A stretch of 64,000 nt of DNA from Mycolicibacterium tokaiense (GCF_010725885.1 NZ_AP022600.1:3844001-3908000), one strand, 5' to 3'; positions 53,096 to 63,065 are shown, counted from the first letter of the stretch. Numbers and translations: made by a program. The notes: generated by a model from the sequence alone, not told the origin.

Positions 53096-54358
53096 GTGAT
53101 GATCAAGCGTCAGCTCCCCAAGGCTCACGACCTGGCCCCCCTGCTGCAGTTCAAAAAGCCCAGCCTGGACTTCAAGCAGAACCGGCTAAACAAGGCGCAG
53201 ACCGTCTACGACCTGCGGGCGATCGCGAAGCGCCGCACGCCGCGCGCGGCCTTCGACTACACCGAGGGCGCCGCCGAGGCCGAGATCTCACTGGCCCGGG
53301 CCCGGCAGGCCTTCGAGGACATCGAGTTCACGCCGTCCATCCTGCGCAACGTCGCCGAGGTCTGCACCGGATGGGACGTGCTCGGTGCGCCGGTGTCGCA
53401 GCCGTTCGGCATCGCACCCACCGGCTTCACCCGGATGATGCACACCGAAGGCGAGATCGCCGGTGCCCATGCTGCCGGCCGGGCCGGCATCCCGTTTTCG
53501 CTGTCCACCATGGGAACCACCGCCATCGAGGACGTCCAGGCTGCGAACCCCCACGGCCGCAACTGGTTTCAGCTGTACATGTGGAAGGACCGCGACCGGT
53601 CCATGGCGTTGGTGGAGCGCGCGGCGAAATCCGGCTTCGACACCCTGTTGGTGACCGTCGACGTGCCGGTGGCCGGGGCGCGGCTGCGCGACAAGCGCAA
53701 CGGCTTCTCGCTGCCGCCCCAGCTGACCATGAGCACCGTGGTCAACGCGATCCCGCGGCCGTGGTGGTGGTTCGACTTCCTGACCACCGAGCCGTTGTCG
53801 TTCGCGTCGCTGGACCGTTGGTCGGGCACGGTGGGAGAGCTGCTGGACTCGATGTTCGACCCCACCGTGGACTTCAACGACCTGCGGTGGATCCGCGACC
53901 AGTGGCCGGGCAAGGTGGTGGTCAAGGGCATTCAGAGCCTCGACGACGCGAAGAAGGTCGCCGAGGTGGGCGTCGACGGCATCGTGTTGTCCAATCACGG
54001 TGGGCGCCAGCTCGATCGCGCGCCCATCCCGTTCCACCTGCTGCCCGAGGTGGCCAGGGAGGTGGGTTCGGAGTACGACATCCTGGTCGACACCGGCATC
54101 ATGTCGGGCGCCGACGTGGTGGCCGCGGTGGCGCTGGGCGCCCGCTTCACGCTGCTGGGCCGCGCATACCTGTACGGCCTGATGGCCGGCGGCGAGGCTG
54201 GTGTGGACAAGATGATCGAGATCGTCAGCGGCCAGATCGCCCGCACCATGCGCCTGCTCGGCGTGTGCTCGCTGGAGGAACTGGGCCCCGAGCACGTGAC
54301 CCAGCTGGTGCGGTTGGTGCCGCGTTCGCAGGCCGCGGCGGTCCTGACAAGCCGCTGA
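53096..54358 (+). CDS. lldD: FMN-dependent L-lactate dehydrogenase (LldD2-like)
   Basis: 420 residues of the alpha-hydroxy-acid oxidase family, oxidising L-lactate to pyruvate with quinone or cytochrome as acceptor. It is close to Mtb LldD2 (Rv1872c) in sequence: [60 protein letters not shown], and the active-site [18 protein letters not shown] with catalytic His and Arg. GTG 53096 or ATG 53099 follow GAGG. Two tandem operators upstream suggest control by a lactate-responsive GntR (LldR-type) protein encoded elsewhere. Confidence 0.92.
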   Translation: MMIKRQLPKAHDLAPLLQFKKPSLDFKQNRLNKAQTVYDLRAIAKRRTPRAAFDYTEGAAEAEISLARARQAFEDIEFTPSILRNVAEVCTGWDVLGAPVSQPFGIAPTGFTRMMHTEGEIAGAHAAGRAGIPFSLSTMGTTAIEDVQAANPHGRNWFQLYMWKDRDRSMALVERAAKSGFDTLLVTVDVPVAGARLRDKRNGFSLPPQLTMSTVVNAIPRPWWWFDFLTTEPLSFASLDRWSGTVGELLDSMFDPTVDFNDLRWIRDQWPGKVVVKGIQSLDDAKKVAEVGVDGIVLSNHGGRQLDRAPIPFHLLPEVAREVGSEYDILVDTGIMSGADVVAAVALGARFTLLGRAYLYGLMAGGEAGVDKMIEIVSGQIARTMRLLGVCSLEELGPEHVTQLVRLVPRSQAAAVLTSR

Positions 54359-54436
54359 CCAAGCCGGCGACAAGTCCACGACAAGCGGGCCCGGCGACAG
54401 TGGGGCATCGAAACCCCACTGTCGTCAGGAGACCGC

Positions 54437-55099
54437 ATGACCGCCGATGCCACCACCACGCCGTCCCAGCCCGATGTGCTCGGCATGCAGATCGCCCACC
54501 GGGTGATGCTGCGCGACCTGGACCGCACCACCGGTGTCGCGATGGCGATGGCCGACGGTGGTGTGCCGATCACCGCCCGGCGCGTGCGGGCGGTGGTCCG
54601 GTATCTGCGGCTGATGGGCGAATCCATCCACCATCACCACCACGCCGAGGACGACATCCTCTGGCCCGTCATCGAATCGCGGGCCGGCTCGCACGTCGAC
54701 CTGGCTCCGTTGACCGAGGATCACGAGGCGCTGGGCCCCAAGCTGGAGGGCCTGCGCGTCGCCGTCGACGTCTTCGGTACCGATCCCACCCAGCGCACCG
54801 CTGCGGTGGTCGCGGCCCGGCTGGTGGAGATGCGCACCATGCTCACCGAACACATCGCCGAGGAGGAGCGCGACACCTTCCCGGTGATCCGTCGCTATCT
54901 GTCGGCCGCCGACTGGCGTGATGTGGAGGCGCGGATCCGCCGGCGGGCGCGCATGTCTTTCGAGTTGCCACGCATCGCGGCTGCGGTGACGCCGGACGAG
55001 ATGGCCGCCCTCAAGAAAGACGCCGGACCGATGATCGACGTCATGCTTGCCCTGGTGCGTCCCCGCTACCGCCGGATGGAGCGGGCCATCTGGAGCTGA
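54437..55099 (+). CDS. Hemerythrin-domain protein
   Basis: 220 residues. The four-helix bundle carries the metal His pattern: IAHRVMLRDL, IHHHHHAEDDILWP, LTEDHEALGPKL and LTEHIAEEERDTFP. Such proteins bind a di-iron centre and sense or store oxygen or handle NO/ROS. A basic extension follows (RIRRRARMSFEL). ATG 54437. Its 3' end overlaps the SARP regulator gene by 59 bp on opposite strands. Confidence 0.88.
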   Translation: MTADATTTPSQPDVLGMQIAHRVMLRDLDRTTGVAMAMADGGVPITARRVRAVVRYLRLMGESIHHHHHAEDDILWPVIESRAGSHVDLAPLTEDHEALGPKLEGLRVAVDVFGTDPTQRTAAVVAARLVEMRTMLTEHIAEEERDTFPVIRRYLSAADWRDVEARIRRRARMSFELPRIAAAVTPDEMAALKKDAGPMIDVMLALVRPRYRRMERAIWS

Positions 55100-58000
55100 G
55101 CGACGCGGCGGTGGCCGCCCGCACCGCGTCGGCGCCGGCGCGGTGCCGGGCAGCGTCGGCTGGCCGACCCAGTGCGTCGGCCAGCACCGCCAGCGCCTCG
55201 TCCACGGTGCCGAAAGCCACCGACCCGGAGTCGATTCCGGCGATCCGGCCCGCCCACGGGACCAGTTCGTCGTACGCCGCGGCGCACGCGTCCACGTCGC
55301 CCATCCGGGCCGCCGCCCGGGCCAACAGTGCCATCCGCGCCAGCCAGTAGTAGTTGCGGCGCACGGGAGCTCGCTTGGCCCACCAGGTTTCGGCTTCGTC
55401 GCCGCGCCCGGCGTCCAGCAGGCAGAGCACCAGCGCTTCGACCATCGCATCCGGGTACACCCCGTGCACCCCGAGCATGACGTCGGCCAGTGCGGACAGA
55501 TCGTCCCGGGCAAACGCCAGCACCAGTTCGAACACGATTGCGGCCTCGGCGGCGTTGGACATCCCGGTCTCGATCATCTGCGCAGCCACCCGGCGGTACT
55601 CCTGCTCGGCCTCGTCGAGCCGGCCCGCCAGTACGCAGAGCACCGCGTGGTAGACAGCCACCACCTGCACCAGCGCCGCGAGTTGCCCGCTGGTGGACCG
55701 TTCCACCGCCAGATCGGCCTGCCGGATGGCCTCGGACAGGTCGGTGCGCGCCGAGGCGCACAGGAACAGAAACCAGTGTGCCAGCGCCTCGTAGCCGAGC
55801 AAGCTGTGCTGCTGTGCCACCGAGAGCAGTTCGGCGACAAGCGGTTCCCGCTCTGCGGCCAGGTCGGGGCCGAGCGCCAGGTAGGCCCGCGCGTTGAGTG
55901 CCGCACACAGCGCCACCGGGGCGCCGCAGTCGCGGGCCAGGGTGAGGGCCCGCTCCGACCATTCGAGCACCTCGGCCATGCCGTAGGCGGCAGCGTCATT
56001 TTCCTTCTCGAAGATCAACGCGACATACAGCCAGACCCGCATCGCCGGGTCGGCGTCCGGGAAATCCACCAGCGCCTGCCGCAGCGCAGGCTCGATGGCA
56101 GTGTCGTCGTTGTCGAATCCGTTGACCGTCCACGAGATCGGGGCGCGGTAGGACGTCAGCGCGGCCAGGAGCAGCTCGGGGTCCCCGGCCGCCAGGGCCA
56201 CGGCGCGAGCCCGGGCCGGACGCGCGCGAGTGGCTGCACCACCCTGTGCGGCGGCCGCCGTCAGCAGGATCAGCATGCGGATCTGCTCCGTGGTCGGCAC
56301 GGCGTCGCCGGACAGGTCTGTCATGCGCAGCGCCGCCTCGGCCAGTGTCATGGCCTCCGCGGGGGAGTTCAGCGCCATTGCCTGCTGTGCTGCGGCGTGG
56401 GCCAACCCGGCGGCGTCGGCAGCGGTGGCCGGAGTGGCGGCGGCCAGCCCGTGATAGGCCAGGGCCGCGATGTCGGGTGCGGGTGCGCGACGCAGTTCGG
56501 CCAATGCCGCGGCGTGCCACCGGGCGCGGCGCAGCGCCGGAGTGTCCTCGTAGAGAGTGTCGCGCACGAGGGCGTGGGTGAAGCGCACCCGTCCCACCGA
56601 CGGCTCGTCGAGCAACCCGGCCAGTACGGCCGCCTCGAGACCGTCGAGCACCTCGTCCTCGTCGCGGCGGGTGACGGTCAACAGCAGGTCAACGTCGGTC
56701 TCGCGGCCCAGCACCGCGGCCTGCTGTAGCACCGTTCTGGCCGCACCCGGAAGTCGGGACAGCCTGCGCCGCAGTACGTCTCGTACACCCGCCGGCACCA
56801 CGGTCGCGGTGCCCCCAGCGCCCTCGGCTGCCAGCAGCCGCGCGAATTCGGTGACGAACAGCGGATTGCCGCCGGTGCGTTCGATCAGCCGGTCGATCAC
56901 ACCGGGGTCGCGGTCGAATCCGGGGGCGTGGTCGCGTACCAACGTGGTGATGCCGTCGCGGCTCAATCCGCCGAGTTCGAGCCGCTCGACGGTGACCGCC
57001 GCCAGTGCCGCCCAGGTGGCGGCCAGATCGGGTCCCGCTTCCGAGGGGCGGTAGGCAGCCAGCACCAGCACCGGGCGCTGCGCCAGATCGTGGGCCAGGC
57101 TGCGCAACAACTGCAGGGTGGCGCCGTCGGCGCGGTGCAGATCGTCGAGAATCACCAGCAGCGGCACCGATACGGTCCGTACCGCAGCCGCTACGTCCGC
57201 GGCGAGCGCGAACGCCGATCCCACCGCCGGAGCCGGATCACCCAGCGCCTGCGCCACTTCGGCCCACGCCCACGCCGGGGGAGCGCCGTCGACTTCCGGG
57301 CAGCGTCCTCGCGCCACCGCCCACCCCCGTGTCGACAGCCGGTCGGCCACGACGTCGGCCAGCGTGGTCTTTCCCGCCCCCGATTCGGCGCCGACCCACA
57401 CCACCCGCAGGCCGTGTCGGGTCACCGCCTCGGCAGCGGCGTCGAGGCGGCCCAGTTCGCCGGCGCGACCGACCAGGGTCGCGTGGTGGCGCGGTGCGGC
57501 CACCGGCGGCTGCGCCACCGCGAGCGCAGGTCGCGGCACGGCGCCCAGCAGGTCGTCCGAATGGTCGAGGATCTTGGCCTCCAAGGTCCGCAACGCGGGC
57601 CCCGGGTCGACACCGAGCTGATCGGCCAACCGCTCACGGGCCGCGCGCAGGTGCGCCAGCGCGGCGCTCTGCCGGCCCGCCCGGTAGAGCGCGAGGGCCA
57701 GCAGGCGCACTGCCTCCTCCCGGAGCGGATCCTCGGCGAGATGGCGTTCCAACTCGGGGATGACGGCTGTTTCGCGGCCGAGTTCGAGGCTCACCGCGGC
57801 ATGCTGCTCAACGGCGCCGGCCCGCAGGCCGGCCAACCGGGTGGCCTCGGTCGCGGCCCAGTCGGTGTCGGCGAACTCGGGCAGCACGGCGCCAGTGCAG
57901 CAGTCCAGGGCCGCGCGCAGCAGGCGGGCCCGCTCGGCGGGCTCGCTCACCGCGTCGGCGGCCCGCAGCAGCGCCTCGAACTCCCAGGCGTCGACGGCGT

Positions 58001-58307
58001 CGGGCGGCAGCCGCAGTGCGTACCCCGGCGGCGAGCTCACCAGCACCCGGGCCGGCGCGCGGCGCTCGCGGGAGGGCTCCAGGACCCGGCGCAGGTTGGA
58101 GATGTGGACCTGCAACGCGCCCAGGGCTTTCGGCGGCGGTTCGGCCGTCCAGATGTCGTCGATGATGCGGTCGGTGGACACCACCGCACCGGCCGCCACC
58201 GCGAGCCGGGCCAGCACAGCCCGCGGCTGCGGGCCCCTGAGTTCGACGACCGCACCAGCCACCCGGACGGTCAACGGGCCGAACAGGGTGATCCGGATGT
58301 CGCTCAT
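55041..58307 (-). CDS. SARP/AfsR-type transcriptional regulator with AAA ATPase domain
   Basis: 1088 residues. Residues 1-95 are an OmpR-like winged helix (RITLFGPLTVRVAGAVVELR; STDRIIDDIWTAEPPPKALG), about 100-245 a BTAD domain, about 275-600 an AAA/STAND ATPase (Walker A ESGAGKTTLA near 305; Walker B LLVILDDLH near 385), and the rest helical TPR-like repeats. These large regulators integrate ATP binding and a signal to activate specialised metabolism or stress genes. ATG 58305-58307. A SnoaL gene lies 16 bp upstream. Target genes not evident. Confidence 0.88.
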   Translation of the reverse strand: MSDIRITLFGPLTVRVAGAVVELRGPQPRAVLARLAVAAGAVVSTDRIIDDIWTAEPPPKALGALQVHISNLRRVLEPSRERRAPARVLVSSPPGYALRLPPDAVDAWEFEALLRAADAVSEPAERARLLRAALDCCTGAVLPEFADTDWAATEATRLAGLRAGAVEQHAAVSLELGRETAVIPELERHLAEDPLREEAVRLLALALYRAGRQSAALAHLRAARERLADQLGVDPGPALRTLEAKILDHSDDLLGAVPRPALAVAQPPVAAPRHHATLVGRAGELGRLDAAAEAVTRHGLRVVWVGAESGAGKTTLADVVADRLSTRGWAVARGRCPEVDGAPPAWAWAEVAQALGDPAPAVGSAFALAADVAAAVRTVSVPLLVILDDLHRADGATLQLLRSLAHDLAQRPVLVLAAYRPSEAGPDLAATWAALAAVTVERLELGGLSRDGITTLVRDHAPGFDRDPGVIDRLIERTGGNPLFVTEFARLLAAEGAGGTATVVPAGVRDVLRRRLSRLPGAARTVLQQAAVLGRETDVDLLLTVTRRDEDEVLDGLEAAVLAGLLDEPSVGRVRFTHALVRDTLYEDTPALRRARWHAAALAELRRAPAPDIAALAYHGLAAATPATAADAAGLAHAAAQQAMALNSPAEAMTLAEAALRMTDLSGDAVPTTEQIRMLILLTAAAAQGGAATRARPARARAVALAAGDPELLLAALTSYRAPISWTVNGFDNDDTAIEPALRQALVDFPDADPAMRVWLYVALIFEKENDAAAYGMAEVLEWSERALTLARDCGAPVALCAALNARAYLALGPDLAAEREPLVAELLSVAQQHSLLGYEALAHWFLFLCASARTDLSEAIRQADLAVERSTSGQLAALVQVVAVYHAVLCVLAGRLDEAEQEYRRVAAQMIETGMSNAAEAAIVFELVLAFARDDLSALADVMLGVHGVYPDAMVEALVLCLLDAGRGDEAETWWAKRAPVRRNYYWLARMALLARAAARMGDVDACAAAYDELVPWAGRIAGIDSGSVAFGTVDEALAVLADALGRPADAARHRAGADAVRAATAASLSSRWPAPSGGSGDAPGQA

Positions 58308-58323
58308 CGCCGATGAGAATAAG

Positions 58324-58689
58324 TCAGTGTGGGATTTGAGTCTGCTGGTACAGCGCCAGCTTCCACTGCCCGTCGCGGTGGTGGTAGACGCTCGACATGG
58401 CTCCGGTGAACGCCGGTGACTCACCCTCGCGATACCCGACGCCGACGTAGGTCAGGACGGCGGCCTCACCGAGGTCGATCAGCCGGGGTTCGCGGATCTC
58501 GTAGGTGCGCCACGGTGGCGACTGGGCCAGCGCGTCCACCACGGTGGCGCGGTCCATCACCATGCCGTTGGCCAGGACCATCACCCCGTCGGGCAGCATC
58601 AGCTCGCCGTAGAACCGGGAGCCGGATCCGTCACACAGGGAGTCCCAGCCGGCGCGCTCGAGGGCCAGCAATGAATCGAAGACACTCAT
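58324..58689 (-). CDS. SnoaL/NTF2-like protein
   Basis: 121 residues with a cone-shaped NTF2 fold: LLALERAGWDSLCDGSGSRF, YGELMLPDGVMVLANGMVMD, and SSVYHHRDGQWKLALYQQTQ at the end, as in DUF4440/SnoaL-like families. It may bind a small molecule. It precedes the SARP gene in the same direction, so it could supply the signal for it (inference). Confidence 0.82.
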   Translation of the reverse strand: MSVFDSLLALERAGWDSLCDGSGSRFYGELMLPDGVMVLANGMVMDRATVVDALAQSPPWRTYEIREPRLIDLGEAAVLTYVGVGYREGESPAFTGAMSSVYHHRDGQWKLALYQQTQIPH

Positions 58690-58744
58690 CTACCGCGAGT
58701 ACCCATCCGGTTTACCGAATTCGCAGACGGGTCATCATGGCGGG

Positions 58745-59506
58745 GTGAACCTCCTGCCGAGCACCCCGATCGACGACGCCGACATCGCCGGCACCCTGCA
58801 TCGCGCGGTGCGGATCATCGGGCCGATCCTCGACGTGCTGTGGGACAGCGACCCGGCGAGCCTGAAACGCCGCCAACCCCGTGACGGTGAGGAGGCCGGG
58901 CCGCTTGATCGGGTCGCCGACGGCATCGGCTGGGTGCTCAATGCCGCCGACGTCCCCGGCACGCTGGCGTGGGACGACATGGACCTCGATGCCCGCATCA
59001 ACTGGTGGGTCAGGCGGGTCGGTGCGGTCAACAACGTCGCGGTGGCCTTTCCCGGGTTCCTCGGCGTGCTGGCGAGGCAGTTGCCGGTGCAGGACCTGCT
59101 CGGCTTCGTCAACCAGGCCGTGGTGTTGTGTGCCGTGGCCAGGGAGATGGGGGTGACCGATCGAGATATCCAGGTCCGGATGCTGGCCCAGGTGCTGTGC
59201 AACCGGACACTGGTCTCCGCGGAACCACCCGCAGACGAGCCGCCGGCAGAACCGGTCCAGCGGTCGGCTGCGGGGGTGGCCAAGGCGTTGTGGAAGCTGG
59301 CCGGGTTACTGAACTCGATCGGCGACGAGGTGGCCAGGCGCCCGCACCCGCGTGCGCCGTTCCGGTGGTTGGGGATGCTGCCCGCCGTCGGCGCCGTCGC
59401 GAGTTACTTCGGGGAGCTCGGCGCACTGTCGCGGGCCGCGAAGGCGGGGCGCCGTTGGCTCTCCGACCACGCGGTGGAGACCTCCGCGTCGTCCCGCAGG
59501 CGATGA
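58745..59506 (+). CDS. Conserved protein of unknown function
   Basis: 253 residues, mostly helical, no signal peptide. Segments: DADIAGTLHRAVRIIGPILD, RINWWVRRVGAVNNVAVAFP, GFLGVLARQLPVQDLLGFVN, and near the end RWLGMLPAVGAVASYFGELG. A Pro/Glu-rich linker (EPPADEPPAEPV) splits it into two parts. I do not recognise the family. GTG 58745 opens the frame. Divergent from the SnoaL/SARP pair. Confidence 0.68.
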   Translation: MNLLPSTPIDDADIAGTLHRAVRIIGPILDVLWDSDPASLKRRQPRDGEEAGPLDRVADGIGWVLNAADVPGTLAWDDMDLDARINWWVRRVGAVNNVAVAFPGFLGVLARQLPVQDLLGFVNQAVVLCAVAREMGVTDRDIQVRMLAQVLCNRTLVSAEPPADEPPAEPVQRSAAGVAKALWKLAGLLNSIGDEVARRPHPRAPFRWLGMLPAVGAVASYFGELGALSRAAKAGRRWLSDHAVETSASSRRR

Positions 59507-59537
59507 GTTTCCGCTATGGGAGCGGTCGGTACGGGGT

Positions 59538-60254
59538 ATGACCGCAGAATCTGAAACAGACAAAGTGACCGCCCTGCCGCCTGTCGTGGATGTGGACACC
59601 TGGCGCAGTGCGCTGGCTGACCTGCGTCGCCGCGAAAAGGCGGCCACCCGCGAACTCGACGCCATCGCCGCCCAGCGGCGGCGGCTGCCGATGGTCGAGA
59701 TGCCGGAGTACACACTGCAGGGGGCGCAGGGACCGGTGAGCTTGGCCGACATCTTCGAGGGGCGCCACCAGCTGATCGTCTACAACCACATGTGGACCGA
59801 CGGCGCGCAGTGGCAGTGCGGTGGCTGCACCGGTTTCACCTCGCAGTTCACCCGCCTGGAGTTCCTGGACAACTACGACGCCCGGTTCGTCATCGTGACC
59901 AACGGGCCCATCGACGAGGCCCTGGCCTACCGGGAGAAGGTGGGCAACCGGATGGACTGGTACTCGTCGGCGCAGAGCTCTTTCGGCGCCGACGTCGACG
60001 CCGGCCCGGGCGAGGGCTTCGGGGTGAACGTCTTTCTGCGCGACGGCGATACCGTCTACCGCACCTGGCACACCAACGGCCGGGGCACCGAACAGTTGAG
60101 CCACGCCTTCGCCCTCATCGACGTGTTGCCCTGGGGGCGACAGGAGGAGTGGCTGGATTCCCCCGACGGGTGGCCCAGCCGCCCCACCTACTCAGGCTGG
60201 CTGGACAGCCCCGAGATCGCCGCGGCGTACGGAGCTGACGCGCCTGGACGGTGA
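59538..60254 (+). CDS. DUF899 thioredoxin-like protein
   Basis: 238 residues. Conserved features of DUF899 are WRSALADLRRREKAATRELD, RRRLPMVEMPEYTLQG, LIVYNHMWTDGAQWQCGGCT (with a CGGC motif) and MDWYSSAQSSFGADV. The fold is thioredoxin-like and the CGGC could be redox-active. ATG at 59538, 31 bp after the previous stop. purU overlaps its stop (GTGA). Confidence 0.84.
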   Translation: MTAESETDKVTALPPVVDVDTWRSALADLRRREKAATRELDAIAAQRRRLPMVEMPEYTLQGAQGPVSLADIFEGRHQLIVYNHMWTDGAQWQCGGCTGFTSQFTRLEFLDNYDARFVIVTNGPIDEALAYREKVGNRMDWYSSAQSSFGADVDAGPGEGFGVNVFLRDGDTVYRTWHTNGRGTEQLSHAFALIDVLPWGRQEEWLDSPDGWPSRPTYSGWLDSPEIAAAYGADAPGR

Positions 60255-61189
60255 CGGCATGGCAGGCTCTGCTGATGGCCGTCGACGACACCGACCTCCG
60301 ACAGCAGTTCCCACCCACCGAGGGGGCCTACGCGAACAAAGACATCGGCCGCCTGCTGCTGCGCTGCGCCGACCGCTCCGGGTTGGTGGCTGCGGTGAGT
60401 TCGTTCCTTGCCGGGGTCGGTGCCAACATCATCTCGCTGGACCAGCACGCGACCGAGCAGTCGGGTGGAATTTTCATGCAGCGCACCATCTTCCATCTGT
60501 CCGGTCTGACCGCTGCGCGCGACGAACTGCGGGAGAACTTCGCCCGCGAGGTGGCCGGGCCGTTCCAGATCGACTTCACCCTCACCGACGCCTCGCGCCC
60601 GAAGCGGGTCGCGATCCTGGCGTCGCGTGAGGACCACTGTCTGCTGGATCTGCTGTGGCGCAACCGCCGCGGGGAGCTGGACATGTCGGTGGCCTTCGTC
60701 ATCGCCAACCACGCCGACCTCGCCGATCAGGTACGGCCGTTCGGCGTCCCGTTCATCCATGTACCGGCGCACAAGGACATTCGCACCGAAGCCGAGACGA
60801 GCATGCTCGGCCTGCTGCAGGGCAATGTCGACCTGGTGGTGCTGGCCCGGTACATGCAGATCCTCACCCCGGAGTTCCTCGCTGCGGTCGGCTGCCCGGT
60901 GATCAACATCCACCACTCGTTCCTGCCTGCGTTCATCGGCGCGGCGCCGTACCGGCGGGCCAGGGAGCGCGGGGTGAAACTGGTGGGCGCCACCGCGCAC
61001 TACGTCACCGAGGATCTCGACGAGGGCCCGATCATCGAGCAGGACGTGGTTCGGGTCGACCACCGGCACGGCGTCTCCGATCTGGTGCGCCTGGGCGCTG
61101 ACGTGGAGCGGGCGGTGTTGTCCAGAGCCGTGTTGTGGCACTGCGAGGACCGGATCATCCGGTACGGCAACCAGACAGTCGTCTTCTAG
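60251..61189 (+). CDS. purU: Formyltetrahydrofolate deformylase
   Basis: 312 residues. PurU hydrolyses 10-formyl-THF to formate and THF, balancing one-carbon pools. An ACT domain (about 30-110, CADRSGLVAAVSSFLAGVGA) precedes the formyltransferase domain with INIHHSFLPAF (catalytic Asn/His) and the Asp in YVTEDLDEGPII. GTG 60251 overlaps the DUF899 stop; ATG 60284 is too close to the domain. Equivalent to Rv2964 in kind. Confidence 0.93.
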   Translation: MTAWQALLMAVDDTDLRQQFPPTEGAYANKDIGRLLLRCADRSGLVAAVSSFLAGVGANIISLDQHATEQSGGIFMQRTIFHLSGLTAARDELRENFAREVAGPFQIDFTLTDASRPKRVAILASREDHCLLDLLWRNRRGELDMSVAFVIANHADLADQVRPFGVPFIHVPAHKDIRTEAETSMLGLLQGNVDLVVLARYMQILTPEFLAAVGCPVINIHHSFLPAFIGAAPYRRARERGVKLVGATAHYVTEDLDEGPIIEQDVVRVDHRHGVSDLVRLGADVERAVLSRAVLWHCEDRIIRYGNQTVVF

Positions 61190-61749
61190 GACTCTCCCAG
61201 CACCAGGCCGACCGCGGAGTCTAGTTGGTCGGCGATCTGGTCGAAGGACAAGAACCGTGCGGTCATCAGGGCTCCGGCGAACGTCATCAGCAGGGTGGTG
61301 ACCACCTCGGGGGGCCAGCCGGGACCCAGGGAGGCCTGGATGCGGGCGATCACCTCCGCGCCGATCTGTTCTCTGATGGGCGTCACAGCGGGGTCATCGG
61401 CCATCAGCGCCGCACTACAGGCGTTGGTCAGTTCGGGTTCGTCGGCGACGACGAGCGCCATCTCACGCAGTGTCGTGCTGACCCGCTGCCGGGTGCTCTG
61501 GTTGACGTCCGTGTGCACCCCGGTGCCGCGGAGCAGGCGCAGGTAGATCTCGGCAACCAGCGCGCTCTTGGAGGGGAAGTAGGTGTAGGCGCTGGCCGGT
61601 GAGACGCCGGCCCTGGCGGCCACCATGCGCATCGTGAGCGCATTGAACGAGGTCTGATGCAGTTCTTCGAGTCCGGCGTCGAGCACCTTGCGGATGGTCT
61701 GCTCGGGGCGGCGGTCGCGTTTCCGCGTTGCGATGGCGTCGCTGGACAC
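61186..61749 (-). CDS. TetR-family transcriptional regulator
   Basis: 187 residues. The HTH is ALTMRMVAARAGVSPASAYT followed by YFPSKSALVAEIYLR. GTG at 61747-61749. Divergent from the CYP125-like P450, with a short palindrome in between, so it probably controls that gene and itself. Its stop shares CTAG with the purU stop. Confidence 0.86.
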   Translation of the reverse strand: MSSDAIATRKRDRRPEQTIRKVLDAGLEELHQTSFNALTMRMVAARAGVSPASAYTYFPSKSALVAEIYLRLLRGTGVHTDVNQSTRQRVSTTLREMALVVADEPELTNACSAALMADDPAVTPIREQIGAEVIARIQASLGPGWPPEVVTTLLMTFAGALMTARFLSFDQIADQLDSAVGLVLGES

Positions 61750-61758
61750 GTTGACAGA

Positions 61759-61769
61759 CTAGCTGCTAG
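61759..61769. promoter_or_regulatory. Short inverted repeat upstream of tetR/P450
   Basis: CTAGCTGCTAG, 4-bp arms around CTG, extended by imperfect flanks, 9 bp upstream of the tetR start. Possible TetR half-site cluster. Confidence 0.35.
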
Positions 61770-61823
61770 AAAGATTTCATACACCTGTCCAGAAAATCCG
61801 GGCGGTCCTACGGAGGGAACGCG

Positions 61824-63065
61824 ATGACGGTCACCGACGACTCCTCGCGCTTCGGCGAGAACTTCGACTTCACGTCCCCGGCAGTGTTGGAGAACGGCGT
61901 CCCGGTCGAGCAATTCGCCGAGCTGCGCCGTACCTCACCGGTGTGGTGGAACCATCAGCCCCCGGGGTCGTCGATCTTCGGTGACGACGGGTATTGGGTC
62001 ATCACCAAACATGCTGACATCAAACAGATTTCGCGCGACGGTGAGGTGTGGTCCACCAACGCCAAAGGCGCGGTGATGCGGCTACCGGACAGTGTGACCG
62101 CCGACCAGCTGGACCTCACCAAGGCGCTGCTGGTCAATCACGACCCCCCGTCGCACACCCGGCTGCGCAAGCTGGTGTCGCGGCTGTTCACTCCGCGTGC
62201 CGTTGCCGCGCTGGAGCAGGGGCTGGAACGCACCGCCCGAGAGATCGTGGCCACCGCCGCAGCCAAGAAGCGGGGCAATTTTGTCGACGACATCGCTGTG
62301 GGGTTGCCCCTGGCGGCGATCGCCGACCTCATCGGGGTGCCGGACGCCGACCGGCGCCAGCTGTTCAGTTGGACCAATTCGATCATGAACACCGACGATC
62401 CTGAGTTCAACGACGTGGATCCGGCCGCGGCCAACGCGGAGTTGATGGGGTACGCGTATGCCATGGCCGAGGAACGCCGACGTAATCCCGCCGATGACAT
62501 CGTGACCCGGCTCATCGAGGCCGACGTCGACGGTGACTCTCTCGATGAGGTGGAGTTCGCCTTCTTCGTCATCCTGCTGGCGGTAGCCGGCAACGAAACC
62601 ACGCGCAATGCCATGACGCACGGCATGCTCGCGTTTGCCCAGCACCCGGAGCAATGGGAGCTCTTCAAGCGTGAGCGACCGGTCACCGCGGTCGACGAGA
62701 TCGTCCGGTGGGCGACGCCGGTGCACTGCTTCCAGCGCACCGCCCTGGCCGACACCGAGGTCGGCGGGGTCACCGTGCGCGCCGGGCAACGAGTCGGATT
62801 GTTCTACAGCTCAGCCAATTTCGACGAGGACGTCTTCGGCCGTCCATTCGAGTTCGACATCACGCGCAGCCCCAATCCGCATCTGGGGTTCGGCGGCAAC
62901 GGAGTCCACTACTGCATCGGAGCCAACCTGGCGCGCACCGAGATCAGGCTCATCTTCGAGGCCATCGCTGACCTGGTGCCCGACATCACCGTGCTGGGTG
63001 AGCCGACGCGGTTGCGCTCGGGCTGGATCAACGGGATCAAGGAGCTGCAGGTCGCCTACCGGTGA
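61824..63065 (+). CDS. Cytochrome P450, CYP125-like
   Basis: 413 residues. I-helix LAVAGNETTRNAM, ExxR in VDEIVRWATPVHCFQRTAL, heme loop FGGNGVHYCIG with Cys364. Long stretches resemble Mtb CYP125 (FDEDVFGRPFEFDI, RLRSGWINGIKELQV), which hydroxylates the cholesterol side chain at C26/27. It could act on a sterol or branched lipid; no sterol gene lies nearby. ATG 61824 follows GGAGGGAA. Confidence 0.92.
   Translation: MTVTDDSSRFGENFDFTSPAVLENGVPVEQFAELRRTSPVWWNHQPPGSSIFGDDGYWVITKHADIKQISRDGEVWSTNAKGAVMRLPDSVTADQLDLTKALLVNHDPPSHTRLRKLVSRLFTPRAVAALEQGLERTAREIVATAAAKKRGNFVDDIAVGLPLAAIADLIGVPDADRRQLFSWTNSIMNTDDPEFNDVDPAAANAELMGYAYAMAEERRRNPADDIVTRLIEADVDGDSLDEVEFAFFVILLAVAGNETTRNAMTHGMLAFAQHPEQWELFKRERPVTAVDEIVRWATPVHCFQRTALADTEVGGVTVRAGQRVGLFYSSANFDEDVFGRPFEFDITRSPNPHLGFGGNGVHYCIGANLARTEIRLIFEAIADLVPDITVLGEPTRLRSGWINGIKELQVAYR

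Noticed and set aside
55047..58316. Long plus-strand frames opposite the SARP gene
   Set aside because: Low-complexity Gly/Arg/His sequences that follow the codon bias of the real minus-strand gene.
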